Shown here piece by piece: positions 53,205 to 62,058 of a DNA stretch of 64,000 nucleotides; the first letter of the stretch is position 1; every line of letters begins with the position of its first letter. A model generated the notes under the pieces. It worked only from the letters and a program-made list of their open reading frames with translations. It searched no databases and had not been told where the DNA came from. Both the position numbers and the translations under genes were made by a program. Source of the DNA: Gemmobacter aquaticus (GTDB taxonomy: Bacteria; Pseudomonadota; Alphaproteobacteria; Rhodobacterales; Rhodobacteraceae); contig NZ_VOAK01000011.1 in assembly GCF_007859075.1 (NCBI RefSeq), positions 434,001-498,000 on the forward strand, written 5' to 3'.

Positions 53205-54263
53205 ATGACCACGCCGAAGAACGGCCCGACCACGGGACTGACCTATGCCGATGCGGGCGTGGATATCGATGCAGGCAACGCGCTGGTGGATCGGATCAAG
53301 CCTGCGGCCAAGCGGACCAACCGTCCGGGTACAATGTCCGGCCTTGGCGGGTTCGGCGCGCTTTTCGACCTGAAGGCTGCGGGCTACAACGACCCGATTC
53401 TTGTTGGTGCGACCGACGGCGTCGGCACCAAGCTGCGTATCGCAATCGACACCGGCAATGTGGACACGATCGGCATTGATCTGGTCGCAATGTGCGTGAA
53501 CGATCTGGTCTGCCAAGGAGCAGAGCCGCTGTTCTTCCTCGACTATTTCGCGACCGGCAAGTTGGAGGTCGATCAGGCCACCCGCATCATCGAAGGCATC
53601 GCCGAGGGCTGTGTCCAGTCAGGCTGTGCGCTGATCGGGGGTGAGACCGCCGAGATGCCGGGCATGTATCACAAGGGAGATTTCGACCTCGCGGGCTTTG
53701 CGGTGGGCGCGATGGAGCGCGGCAGCGATCTTCCTGCTGGCGTGCAGGAAGGCGATGTGCTGATCGGGCTCGCCTCGAACGGGGTGCATTCGAACGGCTA
53801 TTCCTTCGTGCGCAAGGTGGTCGAGCTTTCGGGCCTTGGCTGGGACGCGCCTTCGCCGTTCAGCGATGGCGCGCTGGGTCAGGCGCTGCTTGCGCCGACG
53901 CGGCTCTACGTAAAGCAGGCGCTGAAGGCCGTTCGGGCGGGTGGGGTGCATGCGCTGGCCCACATCACCGGGGGCGGGCTGACCGAGAACCCCCCGCGCG
54001 TGATCCCCGAGGGGCTGGCCTGCGAGATTGACCTGTCGTCCTGGCAACTGCCCCCGGTGTTCCGCTGGCTGGCCGAGACCGCCGGCATGTCCGAGCCGGA
54101 GCTGCTGAAGACCTTCAACTGCGGCATCGGCATGATCGCCGTGGTTGCCGCAGACCGTGCTGACGCGATCGAGGCACTGTTCCGGGCCGAGGGCGAAACC
54201 GTGACCCGCCTTGGCCGCGTGGTGCCGGGCGATGGCGTGATCTACAAGGGCCGCCTGCTGTGA
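53205..54263 (+). CDS. purM: Phosphoribosylformylglycinamidine cyclo-ligase
   Basis: The enzyme closes the imidazole ring to give 5-aminoimidazole ribonucleotide using ATP. ATG 53205 with GGAGAG upstream gives the normal 352 residues; the open frame before it crosses the tRNA. The opening [20 protein letters not shown], the phosphate-binding [17 protein letters not shown], the [20 protein letters not shown] segment and [14 protein letters not shown] are all characteristic. It overlaps purN by four bases (GTGA). Confidence 0.97.
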   Translation: MTTPKNGPTTGLTYADAGVDIDAGNALVDRIKPAAKRTNRPGTMSGLGGFGALFDLKAAGYNDPILVGATDGVGTKLRIAIDTGNVDTIGIDLVAMCVNDLVCQGAEPLFFLDYFATGKLEVDQATRIIEGIAEGCVQSGCALIGGETAEMPGMYHKGDFDLAGFAVGAMERGSDLPAGVQEGDVLIGLASNGVHSNGYSFVRKVVELSGLGWDAPSPFSDGALGQALLAPTRLYVKQALKAVRAGGVHALAHITGGGLTENPPRVIPEGLACEIDLSSWQLPPVFRWLAETAGMSEPELLKTFNCGIGMIAVVAADRADAIEALFRAEGETVTRLGRVVPGDGVIYKGRLL

Positions 54264-54847
54264 AACGCGTCGCCATCCTGATTTCGGGGGGTGGCTCGAA
54301 CATGGTGGCGCTGGTGAACTCGATGACCGGGGATCACCCGGCCCGTCCGGTTCTTGTCGCCTCGAATGATCCTGCGGCCGGTGGGCTGACCAAGGCGGCG
54401 GCGCACGGCATCGCGACGGCGGCCGTCGATCATCGCCAGTTCGGCCGCGACCGCGCCGCGTTTGAGGCGGCACTTCTGAGCCATATCGAGGCGGCCGAGC
54501 CGGATATCCTGTGCCTTGCGGGCTTCATGCGCGTGCTGACCCCTGCCTTTGTGGAGCGATTTGAAGGGCGGATGCTGAACATCCACCCCTCGCTTCTGCC
54601 CAAGTACCCCGGTCTGCATACCCATCAACGCGCAATCGAGGCAGGCGATGCAGAGGCCGGCTGCACGGTGCACGAAGTGACGGCCGTGCTGGATGACGGT
54701 CCGATTCTGGGGCAGGCGCGTGTGCCGGTCTTGCCGGGTGATACTGCGGATGCACTGGCAGGTCGTGTGCTGGTGCAAGAGCATCGACTCTATCCGGAAG
54801 TATTGCGCCGCTATGCGGCGGGCGACCGGACGACGGTCTATCTCTAG
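54260..54847 (+). CDS. purN: Phosphoribosylglycinamide formyltransferase
   Basis: The 195-residue enzyme transfers a formyl group from 10-formyl-THF to GAR in purine synthesis. The GTG start overlaps the purM stop. The substrate loop [14 protein letters not shown], the catalytic region [36 protein letters not shown] (Asn, His) and the Asp in [11 protein letters not shown] are intact. The purMN order is widespread in proteobacteria. Confidence 0.97.
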   Translation: MKRVAILISGGGSNMVALVNSMTGDHPARPVLVASNDPAAGGLTKAAAHGIATAAVDHRQFGRDRAAFEAALLSHIEAAEPDILCLAGFMRVLTPAFVERFEGRMLNIHPSLLPKYPGLHTHQRAIEAGDAEAGCTVHEVTAVLDDGPILGQARVPVLPGDTADALAGRVLVQEHRLYPEVLRRYAAGDRTTVYL

Positions 54848-54854
54848 TTGCCAA

Positions 54855-55217
54855 CTATTTAGGGGGGCCAGAGGGGCGGGTAAGGATCCATCCGCCCATG
54901 ACGGTCAACACCATCGCCTGCAACAGCAGTGCCCAGAGTTTCAGGCCCAGAAGCACACTTATCCCAAAGGCTGCTACCATCGCGCCTACCGAAGCGCGCT
55001 TGGCAAAGGGCGAGATGGCCCGGTACTGGCGCCAGTCACGGATCGCCGGGCCAAATACCCGGTGGTTCCAGAGCCAGTCGTGCAACCGAGGTGATGAACG
55101 GGCAAAGCAGGCCGCAGCCAGGATCATCAAGGGTGTCGTTGGCAAAAGCGGCACAACGATGCCGATCAACCCGATCCCGGCTGACAGTGCGCCGGCCGCA
55201 AGCCACAAGGGGCGCAT
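54855..55217 (-). CDS. YbaN/DUF454 family inner membrane protein
   Basis: The 120-residue protein has three or four hydrophobic segments. The family pattern LSAGIGLIGIVVPLLPTTP at the start is followed by FARSSPRLHDWLWNHRVFGP and then DWRQYRAISPFAKRASV before the last two helices. DUF454 proteins have no known function. It is convergent with purN, the stops being seven bases apart. The ATG at 55217 has GGAGA eight bases upstream. Confidence 0.87.
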   Translation of the reverse strand: MRPLWLAAGALSAGIGLIGIVVPLLPTTPLMILAAACFARSSPRLHDWLWNHRVFGPAIRDWRQYRAISPFAKRASVGAMVAAFGISVLLGLKLWALLLQAMVLTVMGGWILTRPSGPPK

Positions 55218-55280
55218 CAGCAAGGTCTCCGTTCACGGGAATCGGTCACCCGGCATAACCTAGTCCGGGCGGCCTGCGCG

Positions 55281-55703
55281 TCAAACATCGCCATTCGCCG
55301 CATGTCCGAGGCTTGCATCAAATGCATAGCGGGCTGCCTCTACTGCGGCGATATTGTCCTTGGTCCAACGGTAGAGCGTGCGGAATGGCGGCAAAAGTGT
55401 CTGGCCAAGCGCGCTCATCTCATACTCCACCGCGACGGGCGAAGTGGCCAGAACGCGGCGATGGATCAGGCCGTTCCGTTCAAGCCGGCGCAGCGTCTGC
55501 GTCAAGGATTTTTGCGACACGCCTTCAAGCATCTTCTTGATTGCATTGAATCTTTGTGGACCTCTGTCCAGAACGGTCAGCACCATCATCGACCATTTGT
55601 CGGCGATCTGGTCAAACAGCTCGCGCGATGGGCACTGGGCCGAGAAATGGCCGGGCAGGCAGACATGCGCGGCAGGCTCGGGTGCGGGTCTCATGTCGTT
55701 CAT
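55281..55703 (-). CDS. HxlR family transcriptional regulator
   Basis: The 140-residue winged-helix protein shows CPSRELFDQIADKWSMMVLT, RFNAIKKMLEGVSQKSLTQT and LRRLERNGLIHRRV, the HxlR signature, with the usual conserved cysteine near residue 25. HxlR regulators often sense electrophiles or quinones through that cysteine and control a divergent oxidoreductase. That fits here: an Old Yellow Enzyme gene is divergent, with 99 bases and several repeats between. Confidence 0.92.
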   Translation of the reverse strand: MNDMRPAPEPAAHVCLPGHFSAQCPSRELFDQIADKWSMMVLTVLDRGPQRFNAIKKMLEGVSQKSLTQTLRRLERNGLIHRRVLATSPVAVEYEMSALGQTLLPPFRTLYRWTKDNIAAVEAARYAFDASLGHAANGDV

Positions 55704-55705
55704 GC

Positions 55706-55752
55706 GGTAACCTCAAGGTAACCTGGTGTCGCAAAGGTGCCTGATTGACACC
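55706..55752. promoter_or_regulatory. Repeats in the HxlR / Old Yellow Enzyme divergent promoter
   Basis: GGTAACC occurs at 55706-55712 and 55717-55723, 11 bases apart, one helical turn. GGTGTC (55725-55730) and GACACC (55747-55752) form an inverted pair. TTGACA at 55745-55750 could be a -35 for the plus-strand gene. These are likely HxlR sites, but no footprint is known to me. Confidence 0.55.
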
Positions 55753-55802
55753 AAGTTTCCAATGTATACCTGTTCCGGCACGGTTTGAACAGGAGCAAGA
55801 AT

Positions 55803-56912
55803 ATGACTTCGACCGATGTGCTGTTTCGTCCCTTTGCGCTGAAAGGGCTGACCCTTGCCAATCGTATCGTGATGGCGCCGATGACGCGGGCCATGGCGGA
55901 AGGTGGGGTTCCGGGGACAAAGCAGGCCGATTATTACCGCCGCCGCGCCGAAGGTGGCGTGGGGCTTATCCTGTCCGAGGGCACGGTGATCGACCGTCCG
56001 GCCTCGCGCAATCTTCCGGGAATTCCGTTCTTTCACGGCGATGCCGCGCTTGCCGGTTGGAAAGGTGTGATCGACGCCGTGCATGCGGCAGGTGGCAAGA
56101 TGGGGCCGCAGATCTGGCACACCGGCAGCACCCGCGCCGGTGACTGGCAGCCCGATGCGCCCGTCGAGAGCCCGTCTGCGCTTGTCGGTCCCGGTGATCC
56201 CCGCGGCGTCGCGATGACCGACGAGGATATCGCCGACACGATCTCGGCCTTTGCCCGTGCTGCCCAAGCCGCCAAGGGCCTGGGGTTCGACGTGGTCGAG
56301 TTGCACGGTGCCCATGGCTATCTGATCGATCAATTCTTCTGGGGCGGCACCAACCTGCGCGATGATCGCTGGGGTGGCGCCACGATCAAGGAGCGCGCCC
56401 GGTTTGCGGCCGAGGTCGTCAAGGCCACACGTGCCGCTCTTGGCCCCGATTACCCGCTGATCCTGCGTGTCAGCCAGTGGAAGCAGCAGGACTACAGCGT
56501 CAAGCTGGCTGCCAACCCGGCGGAACTGGGCGAATGGCTTGATCCACTGGTCGAGGCCGGGGTCGATATCATCCACGCCTCGCAGCGCCGGTTCTGGGAG
56601 GCGGAGTTCCCCGAGCTTGACGGCGAAGAGGGCCTCAATTTCGCGGGTTGGGTCAAGAAAGTGACAGGCGCTCCCACGATCTCCGTCGGTTCCGTCGGCC
56701 TTGCGGGCGAGTTCTTCGCGGCCTTCCGGGGCGAGGGCGCCGGTGCCACGCCGCTTGACAAGCTGGTCGCGCGGATGGAGCGCGAGGAGTTTGACCTGAT
56801 CGCGGTGGGCCGGGCGCTTATCTCTGATCCCGCATGGGTGCGCCATGTGCGCGAAGGTGAAACCGACCGACTGAAGGGCTTTGCGGCCAAGGATCTGGCT
56901 GAACTTGTGTAA
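55803..56912 (+). CDS. NADH:flavin oxidoreductase, Old Yellow Enzyme family
   Basis: ATG 55803 with AGGAG upstream gives 369 residues. The FMN barrel opens LTLANRIVMAPMTRAMAEGG, with the substrate-binding His pair and tyrosine region in VVELHGAHGYLIDQFFWGGT, and the phosphate-binding end SVGSVGLAGEFFAAF and DLIAVGRALISDPAW. OYE enzymes reduce activated C=C bonds of enals, quinones or nitro compounds with NAD(P)H. The divergent HxlR gene suggests induction by electrophiles. Confidence 0.92.
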   Translation: MTSTDVLFRPFALKGLTLANRIVMAPMTRAMAEGGVPGTKQADYYRRRAEGGVGLILSEGTVIDRPASRNLPGIPFFHGDAALAGWKGVIDAVHAAGGKMGPQIWHTGSTRAGDWQPDAPVESPSALVGPGDPRGVAMTDEDIADTISAFARAAQAAKGLGFDVVELHGAHGYLIDQFFWGGTNLRDDRWGGATIKERARFAAEVVKATRAALGPDYPLILRVSQWKQQDYSVKLAANPAELGEWLDPLVEAGVDIIHASQRRFWEAEFPELDGEEGLNFAGWVKKVTGAPTISVGSVGLAGEFFAAFRGEGAGATPLDKLVARMEREEFDLIAVGRALISDPAWVRHVREGETDRLKGFAAKDLAELV

Positions 56913-56918
56913 AATGGA

Positions 56919-56945
56919 TGCAGGGTAGGGAAATCCTGCCCTGCA
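56919..56945 (+). terminator. Terminator hairpin after the Old Yellow Enzyme gene
   Basis: TGCAGGGTAGG (56919-56929) pairs with CCTGCCCTGCA (56935-56945), with one G-T pair and a GAAAT loop, 6 bases after the stop. Only a short TT follows. Confidence 0.7.
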
Positions 56946-57030
56946 CCCCTTGAAAACGGTTCCCTTGTTCCATGTCGGCTTTTATAGCGGATTTGCGGGA
57001 TGCCCCCGCGACACGCACCGAAAGACGCCC

Positions 57031-58194
57031 ATGCGCACCATTACCACGACCGAAGAGCTGGCTGCCTTCTGCGCTGCCGCCAAATCGGAACCCTATGTCA
57101 CGATCGATACCGAGTTCCTGCGCGAGCGAACCTATTGGTCGAAACTGTGCCTGATCCAGATGGCCCTTCCCGGGAAGACGGGCGAAGGCGTGCTGGTCGA
57201 CCCCATCGAGGGCGGAGAGGCACTGTCGCTCGAACCGCTCTACGACCTCTTCCGCCACAAGGCGACGGTCAAGGTGTTCCACGCCGCGCGGCAGGATCTT
57301 GAGATCTTCTTTGTCGAAGGCGGGGTCTTTCCGGACCCGCTGTTTGATACGCAGGTCGCGGCCATGGTCTGCGGCTACGGTGAACAGGCCGGCTATGAGA
57401 CGCTGGTCAAGAAGATTGCCAAGGAAAGCCTCGACAAGACCTCGCGCTTTACCGACTGGTCGCGCCGCCCCTTGTCGGACGCGCAGAAGGAATATGCGCT
57501 GGCTGATGTGACGCATCTGCGGCTGGTCTACGAAAGCCTCGCGCGGCAGATCGCCAAATCCGGGCGCGAGGCATGGGTCGCGGAAGAGCTGAAACTGCTG
57601 ACCGACCCCGAAACCTATACCGTGCGCCCGGAAGAGGCGTGGCTGCGGGTCAAGACCCGCACGACCTCGGGCCGGTTTCTGGCGGTGGTCAAGGCGCTGG
57701 CGCAGTTCCGCGAGGAATACGCGCAGTCGAACAACGTGCCGCGCAGCCGCGTGATGAAGGATGATGCGCTGCTCGAGATCGCCTCGACGCGCCCCACCAA
57801 TCACGAGGAACTGGGCCGGTCGCGCCTGCTCTTGCGTGAGGGGCGCAAGGGCGACATTGCGGATGGAATTCTGTCGGCGGTTCAGGCGGGGCTGGAAATG
57901 CGCCCCGAGGACATGCCGAAGCCCGACCTCACGCGCGAACAGTTGCAAGTCAACCCCGCGCTGGCCGATCTGCTGCGGGTGCTCTTGAAAGCCAAATCCG
58001 AAAGTCTGGGGGTGGCGGCCAAGCTGATCGCATCAGCAGGCGAGCTTGACGCGATTGCCGCAGGCGAACGTGACGTGCCCGCGCTGCATGGCTGGCGGTT
58101 TGAGGCCTTTGGCGAAGATGCACTGCGGCTCTGCCGGGGCGAGATCGCGCTGACCGCTCGGGGCAACGAGGTGCGGGTCGTCCGAACCGCCTGA
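57031..58194 (+). CDS. rnd: Ribonuclease D
   Basis: The 387-residue 3'-5' exoribonuclease trims tRNA precursors. The DEDDy residues are seen as VTIDTEFLRERTYW (Asp, Glu), VFHAARQDLEIFF (Asp) and KEYALADVTHLRLVYE (Tyr, Asp). A helical HRDC domain follows from about 210. I start at ATG 57031, from which the protein matches RNase D at once (RTITTTEELAAFC); the frame is open for 27 more codons without a good ribosome site. Confidence 0.95.
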   Translation: MRTITTTEELAAFCAAAKSEPYVTIDTEFLRERTYWSKLCLIQMALPGKTGEGVLVDPIEGGEALSLEPLYDLFRHKATVKVFHAARQDLEIFFVEGGVFPDPLFDTQVAAMVCGYGEQAGYETLVKKIAKESLDKTSRFTDWSRRPLSDAQKEYALADVTHLRLVYESLARQIAKSGREAWVAEELKLLTDPETYTVRPEEAWLRVKTRTTSGRFLAVVKALAQFREEYAQSNNVPRSRVMKDDALLEIASTRPTNHEELGRSRLLLREGRKGDIADGILSAVQAGLEMRPEDMPKPDLTREQLQVNPALADLLRVLLKAKSESLGVAAKLIASAGELDAIAAGERDVPALHGWRFEAFGEDALRLCRGEIALTARGNEVRVVRTA

Positions 58195-58200
58195 CCAAAG

Positions 58201-58223
58201 GCCGCCGCGGGTTTAGCGGCGGC
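58201..58223. terminator. Bidirectional hairpin between rnd and the lipoprotein gene
   Basis: GCCGCCGC (58201-58208) pairs with GCGGCGGC (58216-58223). The TAA of the minus-strand lipoprotein gene lies in the loop and 3' arm, and the rnd stop is six bases away. Confidence 0.6.
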
Positions 58224-58665
58224 TGGTCAGTCCGTTGGTCTGGCCCTGAACGGTGATTGACCGGATTGTAGAAAGGCGGATATCCGACAGGAAAACCGCA
58301 GCTGTCACCTGACGCGATTGCGGCGTCGAGACGCGGGTCTGCCGCTGTGGCGGGAAGACGCGGAACTCATAGACCATCGCGCCGTCCACGGGCTCGTCCT
58401 CAAGCGCCACAAGCTCGGCCTGCCACCATCCCTGGCTTTCCATCACGGCGGTCGCACGGACAATGGCGCCGCCGGGCATGGGCTCCACCTTCAATTCGGT
58501 GATCTGAAGGGCAAGAAGGCGTGGGTCTGCCTTGGACGGCAATTGCTGCGTATCGGCGGGCGGCGAGGCTTCGGCGCCACCGAACCAGTTGAACGGATTG
58601 AGCCGCGTCCCGCAGGCCGAAACCAACATCACCAGCGAAAGTGCCGCAAGCAGCGAAAATCTCAT
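58213..58665 (-). CDS. Hypothetical lipoprotein
   Basis: ATG 58665, spaced seven bases from AAGGG, gives 150 residues with a lipoprotein signal peptide: FSLLAALSLVMLVSAC, the cysteine being the lipidation site at residue 18. The mature part has a Pro/Ala-rich linker and a compact beta-rich domain including IVRATAVMESQGWWQAELVA and VYEFRVFPPQRQTRV. I do not recognise a named family. It should be anchored to a membrane facing the periplasm. It stands alone, divergent from sufE. Confidence 0.75.
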   Translation of the reverse strand: MRFSLLAALSLVMLVSACGTRLNPFNWFGGAEASPPADTQQLPSKADPRLLALQITELKVEPMPGGAIVRATAVMESQGWWQAELVALEDEPVDGAMVYEFRVFPPQRQTRVSTPQSRQVTAAVFLSDIRLSTIRSITVQGQTNGLTSRR

Positions 58666-58799
58666 GCCCATTCCCTTTTGGCCCCGTAACCCTGGCGAGG
58701 CTTTCACCCTTGGCTAGCGCATGCCGCGGCATTTGAAAAGCGCCCCTCTGGACCTTTCGACCGCAAGCGCATAGCTCTGAGCCAAAGCAGGAGACAGCC

Positions 58800-59225
58800 A
58801 TGGCCACCCCCGCGTTCGAGGACATCGCCGAAACCTTTGAATTCCTGGATGACTGGGAAGACCGCTATCGCCATGTCATCGAACTCGGAAAGGCATTCCC
58901 CGATCTGGACCCCGCGTTTCAGGTGCCTGCCTTCAAGGTGGACGGCTGTGCGAGCCAAGTCTGGCTGCGACCGATGATCGAAGGGCAGGGGGCTGCGGCG
59001 CGCTTTGATTTTCAGGGCACCTCGGATGCGATGATCGTGCGCGGGCTGATCGCAGTGCTGCACGCGCTCTATGCGGGGCTCACGCTGTCCGAGGTGGGGC
59101 GCGTCGATGCCCAGGCAGAACTTGCCCGGCTTGGGTTGAACGACCATCTGTCGTCACAGCGGTCGAACGGCCTGCGCGCGATGGTTCAGCGCATTCGCGA
59201 GACGGCCGCCACCGCCGCCGCCTGA
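58800..59225 (+). CDS. sufE: SufE family cysteine desulfuration protein
   Basis: The 141-residue protein accepts persulfide sulfur from SufS during iron-sulfur cluster building. The acceptor is Cys50 in FKVDGCASQVWLRP. The C-terminal SEVGRVDAQAELARLGLNDH and SSQRSNGLRAMVQRIRE, which includes the conserved Arg-x-Asn-Gly, match SufE/YgdK. It is not next to the suf operon here. A strong hairpin follows its stop. Confidence 0.94.
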   Translation: MATPAFEDIAETFEFLDDWEDRYRHVIELGKAFPDLDPAFQVPAFKVDGCASQVWLRPMIEGQGAAARFDFQGTSDAMIVRGLIAVLHALYAGLTLSEVGRVDAQAELARLGLNDHLSSQRSNGLRAMVQRIRETAATAAA

Positions 59226-59245
59226 TTCCAGCGACTGATGCGGAT

Positions 59246-59269
59246 GATGCGCCCGAAGCCGGGCGCATC
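59246..59269. terminator. Bidirectional terminator between sufE and the AAA ATPase gene
   Basis: GATGCGCCCG (59246-59255) pairs perfectly with CGGGCGCATC (59260-59269) around an AAGC loop, placed 20 bases after the sufE stop and 3 before the convergent ATPase stop. Confidence 0.75.
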
Positions 59270-59272
59270 GGG

Positions 59273-60586
59273 TTACTTGGCGATCTGTTCGTCGCGCACG
59301 AACATGTTGGCCCATGCCCGGTCGATCAACTCAGGGCTCATCTGGTTCGGGATTCCCTCAAACTCGCAGATTGCGATCATCTGGTCGATCAGGAACACCG
59401 GCTGGTAGTTTGCGTAGTTGTTGTTGATCGTCGGGTACTTGTTCTTCAGCAGGTGCAGGATGGCATCCTGATCAAGCGGCATCTTCTTCTTGCGCGCGAC
59501 CAGGGCGAGGATCTTCAGGAAGTTCTCCTGGTTCGGCCCGTCGATCTTGATCTTGAAGAAGATCCGGCGCAGTGCCGCTCCGTCAAAGATCTCGTTCGGG
59601 TGGAAGTTCGTCGAAAAGATCACCAGCGTATCAAAGGGCACCGTGAACTTCTCACCCGATTGCAGCTGCAGAATGTCGCGGCTTTCTTCCAGCGGCACAA
59701 TCCAGCGGTTCACAAGCTTTTGTGGCGGTTCTGCCTGACGGCCAAGGTCGTCGACGATGAAGATGCCGCCGTTCGACTTCATCTGCAGCGGCGCGGTATA
59801 GGTGCGCGCGACCGAGTTGTATTTCAGGTCCAGCATGTCAAGTGACAATTCGCCCCCGGTGATGACCGAAGGCCGCTGGCACCAGACATAGCGCTGGTCG
59901 AACCGGTTCGCCGTCCGGCGCAGAGAGTTTGGATCGTCGGTCACTTCGACCGCTGCGGTATGTACGATCGGGTCATAGACGGTGATCACCTGCCCCGAAT
60001 ACTCGACAGCACGCGGGATGTAGATCTTGTCGCCAAGCGCGTCGCGGATCCCGTTGGAGATCGAGGATTTGCCGTTGCCGGGCGGGCCATACATCAGGAT
60101 CGAGCGGCCCGAGCCGACTGCGGGCCCCAGATTGCCGATCAGATCTTCGGGCAGGATCAAATGTCCCATGCCCACCATCAGCTGATCGCGCGTCAGCTTC
60201 ATGTTGCGAACCGATTGACGCTGAACTTGTGCGCTGTACTCGGCCAGCGGAACCGGCATGGCGCCATAGTATTCCGATTGCGCCAGCGCATCCAGCGCAC
60301 GGGCCTTGCCGCCATCCGTCAGCTGATAGCCCATCTCATTGCCGCTGGTGGCATGCAGTGTGCCCGTGGCCTCCAGCAGGCGCTGAGTCCGCGCGAGGTC
60401 AATCAGCTCTTGCGTCAGGGTAAGCGGCAGGCAGATCGCGCGGCTGACCTCGGAGGCGAGGTCCAGGTTGGTGCGGAACATCGTCTTGATGAGGATGTCG
60501 CGCATCATCACCAGCGTCAGCCCGGTTTCGGCCAGCGTGCGCGGCGCGGGTGGGGCAATGACCTGAGGTGTGGCCTGAATATTCAT
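59273..60586 (-). CDS. AAA ATPase, MoxR-like, linked to the Tad pilus genes
   Basis: The 437-residue protein has an N-terminal helical domain (1-140) with a winged-helix look, then an AAA module: Walker A SILMYGPPGNGKSSISNGIR at about 162-181, Walker B NGGIFIVDDLGRQA, and sensor/arginine elements around DTLVIFSTNFHPNEIFDG and AALRRIFFKIKIDG. I recognise it as the ATPase often found beside Tad genes in alphaproteobacteria, but no function is established there; TadA is a different, larger family. It lies 72 bases after the prepilin peptidase gene on the same strand. Confidence 0.82.
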   Translation of the reverse strand: MNIQATPQVIAPPAPRTLAETGLTLVMMRDILIKTMFRTNLDLASEVSRAICLPLTLTQELIDLARTQRLLEATGTLHATSGNEMGYQLTDGGKARALDALAQSEYYGAMPVPLAEYSAQVQRQSVRNMKLTRDQLMVGMGHLILPEDLIGNLGPAVGSGRSILMYGPPGNGKSSISNGIRDALGDKIYIPRAVEYSGQVITVYDPIVHTAAVEVTDDPNSLRRTANRFDQRYVWCQRPSVITGGELSLDMLDLKYNSVARTYTAPLQMKSNGGIFIVDDLGRQAEPPQKLVNRWIVPLEESRDILQLQSGEKFTVPFDTLVIFSTNFHPNEIFDGAALRRIFFKIKIDGPNQENFLKILALVARKKKMPLDQDAILHLLKNKYPTINNNYANYQPVFLIDQMIAICEFEGIPNQMSPELIDRAWANMFVRDEQIAK

Positions 60587-60658
60587 CTGCTCGTCCTTGG
60601 CAACATGGGGCCGGGCCTTGAGTCGCCCGGCACCGTCATTGCTGATCAGGAGAACCGA

Positions 60659-61150
60659 TCAATTGGCCAGAAATGGGGCGAGAAGATAGAAAATCAGCGT
60701 CCCTGCCAGCGCAAGGCCCATCGGAAAGTCCTTGTGATTCCAGCTGGTCCAGTCAGGCGTCGTCCGGCGGATCGCCGGGATCGCCCGCGCGATGCGATGG
60801 GTTGCAAAGGCCCCCAGAAGGCAAGCGCAGAAGAGGGCGAGGATCGCGCGCCAGTCGCCGGTCGAAAAAACCGGCGCCATGGCCGCCGCAAACTTGGCAT
60901 CCCCCGCACCGACAAGGCCAAGTGCGCTCAGGATGAAGCCTACGGCCAGAACGATGCCCAACACCGCCCAGCCCCAGCCATACTGCGGCAGCGGGAAGGC
61001 GAGAAGACCCACCACTGCCCAGATGGCCGCCATGGTCAGCACGGCCTTGTTCGGGATCTTCATGGAGGCCATGTCTGACCACGCGACCCAGATCGCGACC
61101 GGAACGCAGAACGGCAGGAACCATAGCGCGGCTTGCGCGTCGATGAACAC
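60659..61150 (-). CDS. Prepilin peptidase, TadV/CpaA type
   Basis: The 163-residue integral membrane aspartic protease cleaves the leader of Flp-type prepilins. It has the two catalytic acids Asp26 (WVAWSDMASMKIPN) and Asp84 (GLVGAGDAKFAAA, the GxGD motif) and five to six hydrophobic segments. There is no N-terminal methyltransferase domain, as in the TadV/CpaA subfamily. It follows a TadD-like TPR gene by 14 bases. Confidence 0.93.
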   Translation of the reverse strand: MFIDAQAALWFLPFCVPVAIWVAWSDMASMKIPNKAVLTMAAIWAVVGLLAFPLPQYGWGWAVLGIVLAVGFILSALGLVGAGDAKFAAAMAPVFSTGDWRAILALFCACLLGAFATHRIARAIPAIRRTTPDWTSWNHKDFPMGLALAGTLIFYLLAPFLAN

Positions 61151-61164
61151 GTCGGATACCCCTG

Positions 61165-62013
61165 TCAGCCTTGCAGCGCGGCAAGGCTGCGGGCCGCGGC
61201 CTCAAAGTGTTGCGGATGGGTTTCGACCGCTTCTTCCAGCAGGTTGCGTCCGACCGTCACGTCGCCACGCTTCACAGCCGCAAGGCCGAGCGTATAGAGC
61301 AGTTCCGCCCGCTCGCGCTGCGTCATCTCCACCACGGGCAGGTCGTATTTGCGCTGCGCGCCGCGGGCCAGGACGAGGTTGTTCTTGGCGGTGAACATCG
61401 ATGGGTCGTTCTTCAGCGCCTCATTGAACAGCTTTTCTGCCCCGGCATAGTCACCGCGGTTCAGCTTGGAATAGCCCCAGTTGTTCAGCACGCTTGCCGG
61501 ACGCGTGGTCAGCCCGGCGGCGGTATCGTAAAAACTGTCGGCCTTTTGCCACTGCTTTTTGCTGTCGGCGACCATCGCTTCAAGGCGGTAGCGGTCGTAT
61601 GTTTCATGCGTGGGCGGGATCTGGTTCAGAACCGCTTCGGCCTCAGGCCACTTGTTGCTGCGGATCAGCGCTTCGGCATAGCCGACCTGATCCTCCGCCG
61701 TCCCCTGACCCGAACCAATCAGTCCCGACCAGATCTTCGCAGAATCTTCTGGCTGGCCCGCGCGCATCAGTGACTTGGCAAGCCCGCGCTGCAGGTCAGG
61801 GCGTCCGGGGTTCTGCTGCAGGGTCCGGGTAAAATAGGCAACAGATTCATTGGGATCGCCCACCGTCAGCATGATCTCGCTGAGGTTGCTTTCGTCGATG
61901 ACGTTAACGTCCTTTATGGCGCGCTTTACTTCGGCGTCATCAAGCCCCTTGTTGCAGGCGGCAAGGCTGGTCATGCCGGCAAGGCACAGCCCGATCAGGA
62001 AAATCTGGCGCAT
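61165..62013 (-). CDS. TPR lipoprotein, TadD type
   Basis: The 282-residue protein has a lipoprotein signal peptide (IFLIGLCLAGMTSLAAC, lipidated Cys20) and a chain of tetratricopeptide repeats from about residue 55, for example AEALIRSNKWPEAEAVLNQI and NNWGYSKLNRGDYAGAEKLF. TadD-like proteins are needed for assembly or localisation of the Tad secretion complex in the outer membrane. Next to it is a second, shorter TPR lipoprotein. Confidence 0.88.
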   Translation of the reverse strand: MRQIFLIGLCLAGMTSLAACNKGLDDAEVKRAIKDVNVIDESNLSEIMLTVGDPNESVAYFTRTLQQNPGRPDLQRGLAKSLMRAGQPEDSAKIWSGLIGSGQGTAEDQVGYAEALIRSNKWPEAEAVLNQIPPTHETYDRYRLEAMVADSKKQWQKADSFYDTAAGLTTRPASVLNNWGYSKLNRGDYAGAEKLFNEALKNDPSMFTAKNNLVLARGAQRKYDLPVVEMTQRERAELLYTLGLAAVKRGDVTVGRNLLEEAVETHPQHFEAAARSLAALQG

Positions 62014-62058
62014 GTCGCGTCCTTGTTGCTGCTCGATGTCCGGATGCGCTTGCCCAGG

